Below are positions 1 to 6,470 of a stretch of DNA of 9,127 bases, in pieces. Numbering within the stretch: the first letter of the stretch is position 1; each line of letters opens with the position of its first letter. Made by a program: the position numbers and the translations under genes. Source of the stretch: Candidatus Zixiibacteriota bacterium (lineage in GTDB: Bacteria; Zixibacteria; MSB-5A5; GN15; FEB-12). The notes below the pieces were generated by a model. The model saw nothing but the letters and a program-made list of their open reading frames with translations. It was not told the origin of the DNA and made no database searches. The DNA lies in the NCBI GenBank assembly GCA_030642845.1, contig DAOWMZ010000046.1:1-9127 (forward strand), written 5' to 3'.

Positions 1-249
1 ATAGAGAAAATTAAAAAAAATAAATATGATCTTATCATAACAGATTTAATGATGCCTAATATCACAGGCGAAGAAGTAGTTAAGTTTGTCAATGAAAATG
101 AACCGAGTACAAAAATTATTGTGATATCCGGTTTTTCCAGCCTTCATACTGTCAGCCAATCTATAAACAATGGGGCTTGTGCTTTTTTGTCCAAACCTTT
201 TTCAATTAAAGAGGTTCAACAGACAGTATTAAATGCTCTTGAGGAATAA
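1..249 (+). CDS. Receiver-domain protein, C-terminal part (5' end outside window)
   Basis: The frame is open from base 1 to the TAA at 247-249 and gives 82 visible residues, so the start lies left of the window. What is visible is the second half of a CheY-like receiver (REC). The phospho-accepting Asp is visible residue 15, in the context 'LIITDLMMPNITG'. The conserved Ser/Thr is Ser43 in 'VISGFS', and the conserved Lys is residue 65 in 'SKPF'. Receivers take a phosphoryl group from a histidine kinase and pass on the signal by conformational change. The protein stops about 17 residues after 'SKPF', so no output domain follows. It is therefore either a stand-alone receiver or the C-terminal receiver of a longer protein such as a hybrid kinase; the missing 5' part would decide. 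The next gene starts 13 nt downstream on the same strand and also encodes a receiver, which suggests one operon. Confidence 0.9.
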   Translation: MEKIKKNKYDLIITDLMMPNITGEEVVKFVNENEPSTKIIVISGFSSLHTVSQSINNGACAFLSKPFSIKEVQQTVLNALEE

Positions 250-262
250 CGGCGAGTGTATT

Positions 263-631
263 ATGGATAAAATTCTTATTATTGATGACTCAGAAGTAAT
301 CAGAAGCCTGCTAAAAGAATATCTAATAGATTCAGGATACAAAGTTGAGTTGGCAGTTGATGGCCAGGAAGGAATTGAAAAAGTACTGGCTAATAATTAT
401 GTCGCTATTTTTTGTGATATTCATATGCCTCGCAAAAATGGATATCAGGTATTTCGGGAAGCGATCAGCACCAAACCATATTCCCATTTCATAATGACTG
501 ACTCTTTACCTGATGAATTAGCCGAAATGGCTCTTAATGAAGGAGCCCAACAATGTCTTACAAAACCCTTTGATCTTAGTCAGATTAAGGATATTTTGGA
601 AAAAATCCCTACTAAGGCTTATAATGAGTAG
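263..631 (+). CDS. Stand-alone CheY-like response regulator receiver
   Basis: This 122-residue protein is a single complete receiver domain with no output domain, the usual size for CheY/Spo0F-like proteins. The acidic pair is Asp8-Asp9 in 'ILIIDDSE', the phosphorylated Asp is Asp52 in 'FCDIHMPRKNG', the switch Thr is Thr79 in 'IMTD', and the conserved Lys is Lys101 in 'TKPF'. All catalytic positions are present, so it should be phosphorylatable. The ATG at 263 is preferred because the protein then begins directly with the first beta strand. An in-frame ATG at 233 would add ten residues unlike the family and overlap the upstream gene. The ribosome site is weak (a GAG at 254-256), so coupling to the preceding stop is plausible. 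Its end overlaps the start of the next gene, a REC-GAF kinase. A role as a phosphotransfer intermediate or partner of that kinase is inferred from position only. Confidence 0.9.
   Translation: MDKILIIDDSEVIRSLLKEYLIDSGYKVELAVDGQEGIEKVLANNYVAIFCDIHMPRKNGYQVFREAISTKPYSHFIMTDSLPDELAEMALNEGAQQCLTKPFDLSQIKDILEKIPTKAYNE
614..617 (+). promoter_or_regulatory. Ribosome binding site deciding the start of the REC-GAF kinase
   Basis: AAGG at 614-617 lies 6 nt before the ATG at 624. This favours 624 over the in-frame ATG at 645, which has only CCGG in front of it, and over the upstream in-frame ATG at 537, which lies deep inside the preceding gene. The site is within the coding sequence of the preceding receiver. 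Confidence 0.5.
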
Positions 632-2345
632 TAAAACCGGAAACATGATAAAAATAATAGCTGTTGATGATGAGGATATTGTCCTGTCTTTTATTCAGGA
701 TGCTCTCGATGATGATAACTATCATATTCGTGTTGCTAATAATGGTCTTACTGCTCTTGAGATGATCGAAAAAGATCCCGTCGATCTGATCCTTACTGAT
801 ATCAGAATGCCTCAGATGGATGGAATCGAATTAATTAAAAGAGTCCGTCAGATCAGACCGGAGACCGGCGTTATCTATATGACCGGTTATGCTAATCTCA
901 ACAGTGCCAAAGATGCTATCAAACAGGGTGCCTTCGATTATATAATGAAACCCTTCGAATTAACCGAAATCAGGCAGGCTGTTGAAAAAGCTGCAAAAAA
1001 AATTCTGGAAGAATCTCTTGCAAAAAATTCAGGACAACACTTAGCTCAACTTTCCGATCTAAATCAAATGCTGGTAACGGTTGGTGATCACATATCTCTC
1101 AGTACCGTATCATTACGATTCGTAATGATACACTGTAATTCATTAGTTGGAAGTGTTTTATATTGGAATAGAAATAAAACTGAATTCAGAATGATCACTA
1201 TTATTGATGAGAATATTGATAACCAGACTTTTGAGAATGAAAAATTAACAAAACTCCTTTCTGATTCAAAAATAATAAGTTTTAATGAGCCGGTATTTAT
1301 CACCTCCCCAGAAGAACACCCCTTGTTTATAATTGAACCGGACGAGGAAATTAAAAATATTATTCTTCCCAACTGGTACAATGAATCATCCCCGATTATT
1401 GCTATCCCAATCAGAAGGGCTGATACTTTGTATGGGATAGCCATAACAACAGCTTCCGAAAGTACTCACAACACAGAAGTAGGACACCTGGGTCCGCTGG
1501 GAATAGCTGCGAACCAATTAGCTCTCTCATTGGAAAACCTATTTTTACTTGAAGAAACACAAAATGCTTATTCCCGTCTTAAAGAACTTCAGGATGAAAC
1601 GATCTCTCTGGAAAAGATGGCAACCAAAGGTGAAATATCCGCAGAAATCGGGCATGAACTTAATAATTTTCTGGGAGTAGTAGCCGGTAATTTTTCACTT
1701 CTTGATATGCAATTAAAAAAGAAAGCTTATGATAAAATAGGAAAATATACGGAAGCAATTTATACTAATATTGATAAGATGAAAAGATTTACTGATACCC
1801 TTATGGATCCAACCAAAATCTCTTCATTGAAAGAAATAATATCATTTAATTCATTGCTCACAGAAGTTATTGACTATCTGAAACCTCAAGAAAGATTTCA
1901 AGATGTTTCAATTGAGTTAAATACACCTGATGAAGAAATATATTTTGAAGGTGACGGTACTCATATACAACAGTTATTGTACAATTTATTTAATAATGCC
2001 GCCGATTCCACTAATGGTTGTAAAATAAGAGAGATTTCATCAGTACTCGAAACAGACAAGCAGAATAACCGGTTTGTTGTTTCCATTTCCGACACAGGCT
2101 CAGGAATTAAACCGGAATTGTTACCACAGTTATTTAATCAAAAATTTACAACCAAAGAAAACGGACATGGATTCGGGTTGTTGGTTTGTAAACGAATTAT
2201 TGACAGTCATGGCGGCAATCTTAAAGTTGAATCAACTCCTGGGATCGGAACAACCTTTAGAATTGATTTCCCAAAGGCTGTCAGGGAGCTGACAACATTG
2301 GAAACTCAGAAAATAAAAATCACTTCACCTGCAATAATTGCATAA
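624..2345 (+). CDS. Histidine kinase with N-terminal receiver and GAF-like domain (REC-GAF-HisKA-HATPase)
   Basis: This 573-residue cytoplasmic kinase has no membrane segment or signal peptide. Residues about 8-125 form a receiver with acidic residues 15-17 ('VDDED'), phospho-Asp59 in 'LTDIRMPQMDG', Thr87 in 'YMTGYA' and Lys109 in 'MKPF'. Residues about 145-310 look like a GAF sensory domain, ending in the typical 'PIIAIPIRRADTLYGIAI' strands. A short coiled stretch (about 310-330) leads into the dimerisation and phosphotransfer domain, with His344 in 'AEIGHELNNFLGVV'. The ATPase domain has an N box with Asn458 ('LFNNAADS'), a G1 box with Asp490 ('SDTGSGI') and a G2 box 'GHGFGL' (514-519). 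All catalytic motifs are intact. A receiver in front of a kinase suggests that phosphorylation of Asp59 gates kinase activity, so the protein can act as a relay between two systems. The start overlaps the preceding stop by 8 nt (ATGAGTAG), consistent with translational coupling. The GAF assignment is less certain than the other domains, and the ligand is unknown. Confidence 0.92.
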   Translation: MSSKTGNMIKIIAVDDEDIVLSFIQDALDDDNYHIRVANNGLTALEMIEKDPVDLILTDIRMPQMDGIELIKRVRQIRPETGVIYMTGYANLNSAKDAIKQGAFDYIMKPFELTEIRQAVEKAAKKILEESLAKNSGQHLAQLSDLNQMLVTVGDHISLSTVSLRFVMIHCNSLVGSVLYWNRNKTEFRMITIIDENIDNQTFENEKLTKLLSDSKIISFNEPVFITSPEEHPLFIIEPDEEIKNIILPNWYNESSPIIAIPIRRADTLYGIAITTASESTHNTEVGHLGPLGIAANQLALSLENLFLLEETQNAYSRLKELQDETISLEKMATKGEISAEIGHELNNFLGVVAGNFSLLDMQLKKKAYDKIGKYTEAIYTNIDKMKRFTDTLMDPTKISSLKEIISFNSLLTEVIDYLKPQERFQDVSIELNTPDEEIYFEGDGTHIQQLLYNLFNNAADSTNGCKIREISSVLETDKQNNRFVVSISDTGSGIKPELLPQLFNQKFTTKENGHGFGLLVCKRIIDSHGGNLKVESTPGIGTTFRIDFPKAVRELTTLETQKIKITSPAIIA

Positions 2346-2360
2346 TAAATTTTTATAATA

Positions 2361-2392
2361 AAAAAAGCCACTTCAGAAGAAGTGGCTTTTTT
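2361..2392. terminator. Bidirectional intrinsic terminator between convergent genes
   Basis: The 8-bp stem GCCACTTC (2367-2374) and GAAGTGGC (2379-2386) closes a 4-nt AGAA loop. A run of six A precedes it and a run of seven T follows it, so the stem can extend by A-T pairs and each strand reads as hairpin plus T tract. It sits 15 nt after the stop of the REC-GAF kinase gene and 17 nt beyond the stop of the convergent exported-protein gene, so it can end both transcripts. Confidence 0.93.
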
Positions 2393-2409
2393 TATATATC
2401 TAAACAGTT

Positions 2410-4692
2410 TTAGTAACAATCAACCGGTCCTATACCTGATGATTTGAAAAGGAAATCTACAAGATAAACTAAGTCATCAGTAGTAATTGGTACACCACCA
2501 GTTAAGTTACCATCGACATTACCTTCCAGAGGACAGCCCGGACCGGTACCTGATTTGAACAGATAGTCAACCAGGAAAACCAGATCAGCTACATCAACAT
2601 GAAGACCGCCAGTCACAAGACCATCGGCATTGCCGCGCTCATCGATACAGCAGCAAGCATCGCCGATATTATCGCCATCGGTATCTTCCTGTAATGGGTT
2701 GTAGGTATCGGGGCAGTTATCTTCTGTACAGGTATTAGCTGCATAACCAGGATCACCAAAACCATCAGCATCGGTATCTGTACATTCATCACAGACATCA
2801 CCAATAAGGTCGCCATCAGCATCTTCCTGCAGCTCATTGGCTATCAGAGGACAGTTATCCTCATCATCCGGAACACCATCCCCATCAGTGTCGGCAATCA
2901 AATCAGTGGAAGCAAAGTGAATAAGAACAGTTGTATCATCCGGCAGGTCCGGTTGATATTCCCATATAATCCTGCTTCCGCCTTCACTAATGTCAGATGC
3001 GCGATATTCGGAAACTACATGATCTTCACCACTAAATAGTACCGGTGCATCCCAGGTAGCTCCGCCATCAGCGGTCAATGTGTAGTATAGTTCGTTATTC
3101 ACAATGTAGGTACAGATGAATCCGGAACCTGAGACATGAGAAATGCGCGGGAATCTTTCATCATCAACTGAAGCAACAATTACACTTGTCTGCAAAGAGT
3201 CAAGAATTCCGTTTGCTTCTTGATTGTAGAAACAAACAATATCATGATCTTCGGGAGTACCCTCAACATATCTTTCAAAGGGGATAACCAGATTTCCGCC
3301 GTATGCAGCCACAGCCGGATGCTGAGCATGTTCAGTAGGATCAAGAGAATATGTATATCCGCCGGCAGTATCAGAATCAAAATCAACTAACCAATCCATA
3401 CGGATAAAAATCTGCCATTGATGATCACCTTCATTATACCAGTCATAAACAGCATAAGTAAGCTTAGTTTCCGCATCAATATCTGCCAGTGTTGAATTGC
3501 ATCCGTCCAAACCATTATACCAACTAATTGTTGCCCAACCTGGATCAGTGATATCAAGTTCATAGAATACATGGGGAGCATCAGTCATAGGAGGATCAGT
3601 ATAAGTAGTACTATGTACCATGGAAATAATTCCAAAGAAAAAGGTACCCGGTTGCTCAATAAATTCAACTCCGGATTCACAAGCAATTGCTGCAGATCTC
3701 ATATCATGCCAGCCATTTGAACTCCAATTCCAACTGCTCTGTGTCCAGGAGTTGCCGTCCATAATATTGTTAATATTTATTTTATAAGTACGGGCAGCAT
3801 TATCTTCTGAAAGAGGACCAATCTGAGTGGCATAGAAAGTTGTATCATTACCCCAGTAATCCATATCACCATAAGTTGGTACACCATCATCAGTGTGTGC
3901 CCAACTGCCGCCTACTGTAAAAGAAGTACCTCCATCTTCGGATCCAAACCAAATCATGTTGGAATCAACAGCGTTATTAAACATATACCCAATAGCAACT
4001 GAATCATGACCATTGTCTGCAATAGTAGGCCATAAACTGACAGAATCCTGCAGGTCAGGAGCGAGAATAGATGAACATTCTATAATATATTCACCTTCAT
4101 TCGGTTCCTGAAAATAGTCACCGTCAATAACAATATAGTAAGTTGCCAGAGAATCCATGAAGACCTCATACAGAGCTGACCGTGGAGCACCACAATCAGT
4201 ATGAAAACGGTTACAGGCAATGACATTAGTATCTGCATCATAAACCCATACAGTCGTCTTATAATCAGAATTACACAGAATAATATCAACTAACTCCTGA
4301 TCACTGGGCGTATACGAATAGACATGATCACCACTTTCTTCGTGGAATTGACCTCCGTCGCAAGTTTCTTCGATATAATCATTAATAGCACCGGTGGTAT
4401 TACCGGTATCAACAAAAGGCATACCGGGAATAGCAACAGCATCATCGATTGTTTCACCACCTCCACGGCCGGAAGCAGTATAGATTATTTCCGGTTCATC
4501 CTGTGATTGTAAATCATTCAGTAAAACTGTCTCCCCCATTGTTGAAACTTTTTGAGTGGATACAGTAAGTTTTTCGATTGATACATTATCAATAACCAGG
4601 TTCTTTTTATTGGCGACACCAGCAAAAACTGTGGAGGCCGTCAACAATAAGCCCAAGCAAAGTAAAATTACCAAACACTTAGAAACGTTCAT
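2410..4692 (-). CDS. Exported multidomain protein: PPC-like, Asp-box region, TSP3 repeats, dockerin-like tail
   Basis: This 760-residue protein has a Sec signal peptide: Lys5, hydrophobic residues 6-20, and a 'TVFA' signal peptidase I site that predicts cleavage after Ala24. Residues about 77-207 ('GGGETIDDAVAIPG' to 'GEYIIECSS') resemble a pre-peptidase C-terminal beta domain. Residues about 210-600 are beta-rich, with Asp-box-like motifs 'SEDGGTSF' (251-258) and 'TADGGATW' (540-547), as in sialidase or BNR-type propellers; no catalytic set is recognisable. Residues 601-683 carry thrombospondin type 3 repeats ('DTDGDGVPDDEDNC', 'DADGDLIGDVC', 'DTDADGFGD', 'DTDGDNIGDAC'), which bind calcium. 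Residues 686-760 hold two dockerin-like repeats, each starting 'GN(A/V)DG' and ending 'DLVFLVDYLF' or 'DLVYLVDFLF'. The mature protein should be extracytoplasmic, calcium-stabilised, and probably surface-attached or secreted. No cohesin partner is in view. The start is supported by a good AGGAG ribosome site. Its biochemical role is unknown; adhesion or matrix function is only a guess. Confidence 0.9.
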   Translation of the reverse strand: MNVSKCLVILLCLGLLLTASTVFAGVANKKNLVIDNVSIEKLTVSTQKVSTMGETVLLNDLQSQDEPEIIYTASGRGGGETIDDAVAIPGMPFVDTGNTTGAINDYIEETCDGGQFHEESGDHVYSYTPSDQELVDIILCNSDYKTTVWVYDADTNVIACNRFHTDCGAPRSALYEVFMDSLATYYIVIDGDYFQEPNEGEYIIECSSILAPDLQDSVSLWPTIADNGHDSVAIGYMFNNAVDSNMIWFGSEDGGTSFTVGGSWAHTDDGVPTYGDMDYWGNDTTFYATQIGPLSEDNAARTYKININNIMDGNSWTQSSWNWSSNGWHDMRSAAIACESGVEFIEQPGTFFFGIISMVHSTTYTDPPMTDAPHVFYELDITDPGWATISWYNGLDGCNSTLADIDAETKLTYAVYDWYNEGDHQWQIFIRMDWLVDFDSDTAGGYTYSLDPTEHAQHPAVAAYGGNLVIPFERYVEGTPEDHDIVCFYNQEANGILDSLQTSVIVASVDDERFPRISHVSGSGFICTYIVNNELYYTLTADGGATWDAPVLFSGEDHVVSEYRASDISEGGSRIIWEYQPDLPDDTTVLIHFASTDLIADTDGDGVPDDEDNCPLIANELQEDADGDLIGDVCDECTDTDADGFGDPGYAANTCTEDNCPDTYNPLQEDTDGDNIGDACCCIDERGNADGLVTGGLHVDVADLVFLVDYLFKSGTGPGCPLEGNVDGNLTGGVPITTDDLVYLVDFLFKSSGIGPVDCY

Positions 4693-4700
4693 TGTTATTA

Positions 4701-4705
4701 CTCCT
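4701..4705 (-). promoter_or_regulatory. Ribosome binding site of the exported-protein gene
   Basis: On the minus strand AGGAG (CTCCT on +) lies 8 nt before the ATG at 4692. The spacing and core are near ideal and confirm this start. Confidence 0.85.
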
Positions 4706-4745
4706 ATTTCTCTATGACGTGATTTTTTTCAATAACCCGCAACAT

Positions 4746-4788
4746 TCAATACATGGCACACCTTATCATGTCATCTATTTTCCTCCTT
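4746..4788 (-). promoter_or_regulatory. Orphan Shine-Dalgarno with minimal leader ORFs
   Basis: Minus-strand AAGGAGGA (revcomp of 4781-4788) is a better match to anti-Shine-Dalgarno than any real gene start in this window. Six nt later comes ATG ACA TGA (4774-4766), a two-codon ORF. Overlapping it, an ATG at 4769 opens a seven-codon ORF 'MIRCAMY' that stops at 4746. None of these ATGs is in frame with the exported-protein gene 54-77 nt further on. A ribosome-binding leader that tunes expression of the downstream gene is possible, but this is inference and chance is not excluded. Confidence 0.35.
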
Positions 4789-4837
4789 TATATTACTAAA
4801 TATATAGTCTTGTAGTAATCTGTGATTGTACTTGTTT

Positions 4838-4865
4838 AATATACAAAAAAAAATCATTTCGTCAA
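4838..4865 (-). promoter_or_regulatory. Likely sigma70-type promoter of the exported-protein gene
   Basis: On the minus strand the -35 element TTGACG (4865-4860) and the -10 element TATATT (4843-4838) each match the consensus at five of six positions, with a 16-bp spacer that includes a run of nine T. Transcription would start near 4831, giving a leader of about 140 nt before the ATG at 4692. It is the best promoter I could see in the intergenic stretch. The AT richness of the region raises the chance of accidental matches. Confidence 0.5.
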
Positions 4866-5012
4866 CATTATCTTTTGTTATTTTGATTAGGCTTTCGACC
4901 AACCTGTTAAAAACCAACACATTAGACAAACTACACCACAATAAATAATGTCCAAAAACATCCGAATATCTACTTTTTTACTCTGCTTTCTGCAGATTAT
5001 TAGGCGGTAAGT

Positions 5013-5049
5013 AAGATTGATATTTGATGGTGATACTAACATCAATCTT
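5013..5049. repeat. Inverted repeat downstream of the sigma54 regulator gene
   Basis: Perfect 9-bp arms AAGATTGAT (5013-5021) and ATCAATCTT (5041-5049) flank a 19-nt loop. A second, competing stem is possible between TTGATG (5024-5029) and CATCAA (5040-5045), sharing part of the right arm. It begins 60 nt past the regulator stop. It lacks a T tract on the minus strand, so it is not a classical terminator. An RNA-processing hairpin or a protein-binding site are alternatives. Confidence 0.5.
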
Positions 5050-5108
5050 TATTAGTTAAATATATAGACGTAATGAATAGATATTTGTTTCAGAACTGTC
5101 AGGAAAAA

Positions 5109-6455
5109 TTAATTGATATTAAGTTCTTTTATCAATTTTCTCAAGTTTGACGGATCAACTTTTAGCTCCCGTGCAGCAGCGCTAATATTGTGGTTTTGAC
5201 GATCCAATACTTGTAAGATTGTAGTTTTTTTAAACTCTTTAATTTTCTCCGAAAGACTCCCACCGCTATTTTTCGAATAGGGTGTACACTCCAGATAATC
5301 AACAACTTCTTTGTGAGTAATATAATATGACGGAGATAAATAAATGAGCGATTGAACTGTGTCCATTAACTGTCTGACATTACCCGGCCAGTCAAACTGA
5401 ATAAGTAAATCGCGTGCTTTGGGTTCAAATACTTTAAGGCTGCTGCCGCCATTGGCACAACACCTTTCAATGAAAAAATCAAGAAGTTCAGGAATATCTT
5501 CTCTTCTGTCTTTTAAAGCGGGGGTATAAATTACCACTCCTCTCAGACGGTAATACAGGTCTTCACGAAATGAACTATCGGCAACATTCTTTTCGAGATT
5601 AAGATTTGTGGCGCAAATGAACCTGACATCAACTTTAGTAATCTCCGGTGATCCTATCTTGTTGATTTCTCCTGATTCCAAAACTCTCAGGATTTTTGCC
5701 TGAGTAGTTATATCAAGATCACCAATTTCATCGAGAAATAATGTCCCTTGATGAGCATAATTAAACATACCAATCTGATCTTCATAAGCTCCGGTAAATG
5801 ATCCTCGTAAATGACCAAAAAGTTCAGATTCTATCAATCCCGATTCTTTATGGTGGCAATTTAGAATTGCCAATGGTTTATCAGAACGACTGCTTCTTTT
5901 ATGAATTGCTCTGGCCACGAGTTCTTTACCGGTGCCGGTCTGACCGAGAATCATTACTTTGGAATCAGTTGAACCTATTTTCTCAATTTTCTGATAAACT
6001 TCCTGCATCTTTTCAGAACTGCCAACCATTTTATAATTAACTTTAGCCAGATTGATAAGATCTGAAGAGCTGGTTTTTAACTGATAAAATTCAACTGCAT
6101 TTCTGACAGCTCTCTTGAGACGAGCGGGACGTTCATTTTTACCCACATAATCAAACGGCCGATAATCTTTTTCTATGGTTTTTTCACTATATTCTCCCGG
6201 ATAACCGGTATGGAATATAATCGGTATATTGGGATTGATCTCTTTTAATCTGCTGGCAGTAACCAGGCCGTCTACCCGCGCCATGCGTATATCAAGAATG
6301 ATTGCCTCAACATTCTGCTTATCAGTTAAAAGAGAAATTGCTTCCTCCCCTGATGAAGCAAGAACTATCTCATATTCATCAATAAAAGTCTCCTCGATAG
6401 CCTCAAGTACCATCGGGTCATCATCTACAATTAATAATCGGCCTAGTTTATCCAT
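5109..6455 (-). CDS. NtrC-family sigma54-dependent response regulator (REC-AAA+-Fis HTH)
   Basis: This 448-residue protein has the three-domain NtrC layout and usual length. The receiver (about 5-125) has Asp11-13, phospho-Asp55 in 'ILDIRMARVDG', Thr83 in 'FHTGYP' and Lys106 in 'VGKNERP'. The AAA+ sigma54-activation domain (about 140-380) has Walker A 'GQTGTGKE' (171-178), the sigma54-contacting loop as 'GSFTGA' (218-223) in place of the usual GAFTGA, Walker B 'TLFLDE' (238-243), 'FREDLYYRL' (296-304) and 'FDWPGNVRQL' (354-363). The C-terminal Fis-type helix-turn-helix is at about 405-445 ('NISAAARELKVDPSNLRKLI'). Once phosphorylated, the family oligomerises and uses ATP hydrolysis to open sigma54 promoters. 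It starts 15 nt after the stop of the PAS kinase gene, so that kinase is the likely phosphodonor. No clear Shine-Dalgarno precedes the ATG, which suggests translational coupling. Both prolines usual in the receiver (after Met in 'DxxMP', and after the conserved Lys) are replaced. Target promoters are unknown. Confidence 0.95.
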   Translation of the reverse strand: MDKLGRLLIVDDDPMVLEAIEETFIDEYEIVLASSGEEAISLLTDKQNVEAIILDIRMARVDGLVTASRLKEINPNIPIIFHTGYPGEYSEKTIEKDYRPFDYVGKNERPARLKRAVRNAVEFYQLKTSSSDLINLAKVNYKMVGSSEKMQEVYQKIEKIGSTDSKVMILGQTGTGKELVARAIHKRSSRSDKPLAILNCHHKESGLIESELFGHLRGSFTGAYEDQIGMFNYAHQGTLFLDEIGDLDITTQAKILRVLESGEINKIGSPEITKVDVRFICATNLNLEKNVADSSFREDLYYRLRGVVIYTPALKDRREDIPELLDFFIERCCANGGSSLKVFEPKARDLLIQFDWPGNVRQLMDTVQSLIYLSPSYYITHKEVVDYLECTPYSKNSGGSLSEKIKEFKKTTILQVLDRQNHNISAAARELKVDPSNLRKLIKELNIN

Positions 6456-6470
6456 TTGTATTTCAATAGC

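Larger units (their letters stand above)
4693..5108. other. Gene-free stretch between regulator gene and exported-protein gene
   Basis: These 416 nt are AT-rich and carry no ORF of convincing length on either strand. From right to left along the minus strand they hold: the region just after the regulator stop, without a classical terminator; an inverted repeat at 5013-5049; about 90 nt (4920-5012) in which nothing further was recognised; a short direct repeat GTTGGT-N9-GTTGGT (4898-4918); a sigma70-like promoter (4838-4865); a 7-bp A/T-rich hairpin (ATTACTA/TAGTAAT, 4792-4798 with 4813-4819); an orphan Shine-Dalgarno; and the ribosome site of the exported-protein gene. No sigma54 promoter facing that gene was found. 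Confidence 0.7.

Noticed and set aside
233..262. Upstream ATG at 233 as start of the stand-alone receiver
   Set aside because: It would overlap the previous receiver gene and add ten residues unlike the family. The ATG at 263 places the first beta strand of the receiver at the N-terminus.
537..623. N-terminal extension of the REC-GAF kinase from the ATG at 537
   Set aside because: These codons are an out-of-frame reading of the end of the receiver gene. The ATG at 624 has an AAGG site and fits the receiver fold.
1..631. The two small receivers as one frameshifted gene
   Set aside because: Each has its own Asp, Ser/Thr and Lys set. The second also has its own acidic pair and start, so they are two separate receiver domains and not halves of one.
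2613..4289. Minus-strand ORFs in other frames within the exported-protein gene
   Set aside because: They are hydrophobic or low-complexity shadows produced by the Asp/Gly-rich repeat codons of the real gene.
4621..4692. Lipoprotein signal peptide for the exported protein
   Set aside because: Cys6 and Cys12 lie inside the hydrophobic core without a lipobox, while 'TVFA' at 21-24 is a good signal peptidase I site.
4754..4768. sigma54-like TGGCAC on the + strand
   Set aside because: After five bases it is followed by ATCA, not TTGC, and it points away from the exported-protein gene with no gene downstream on that strand.
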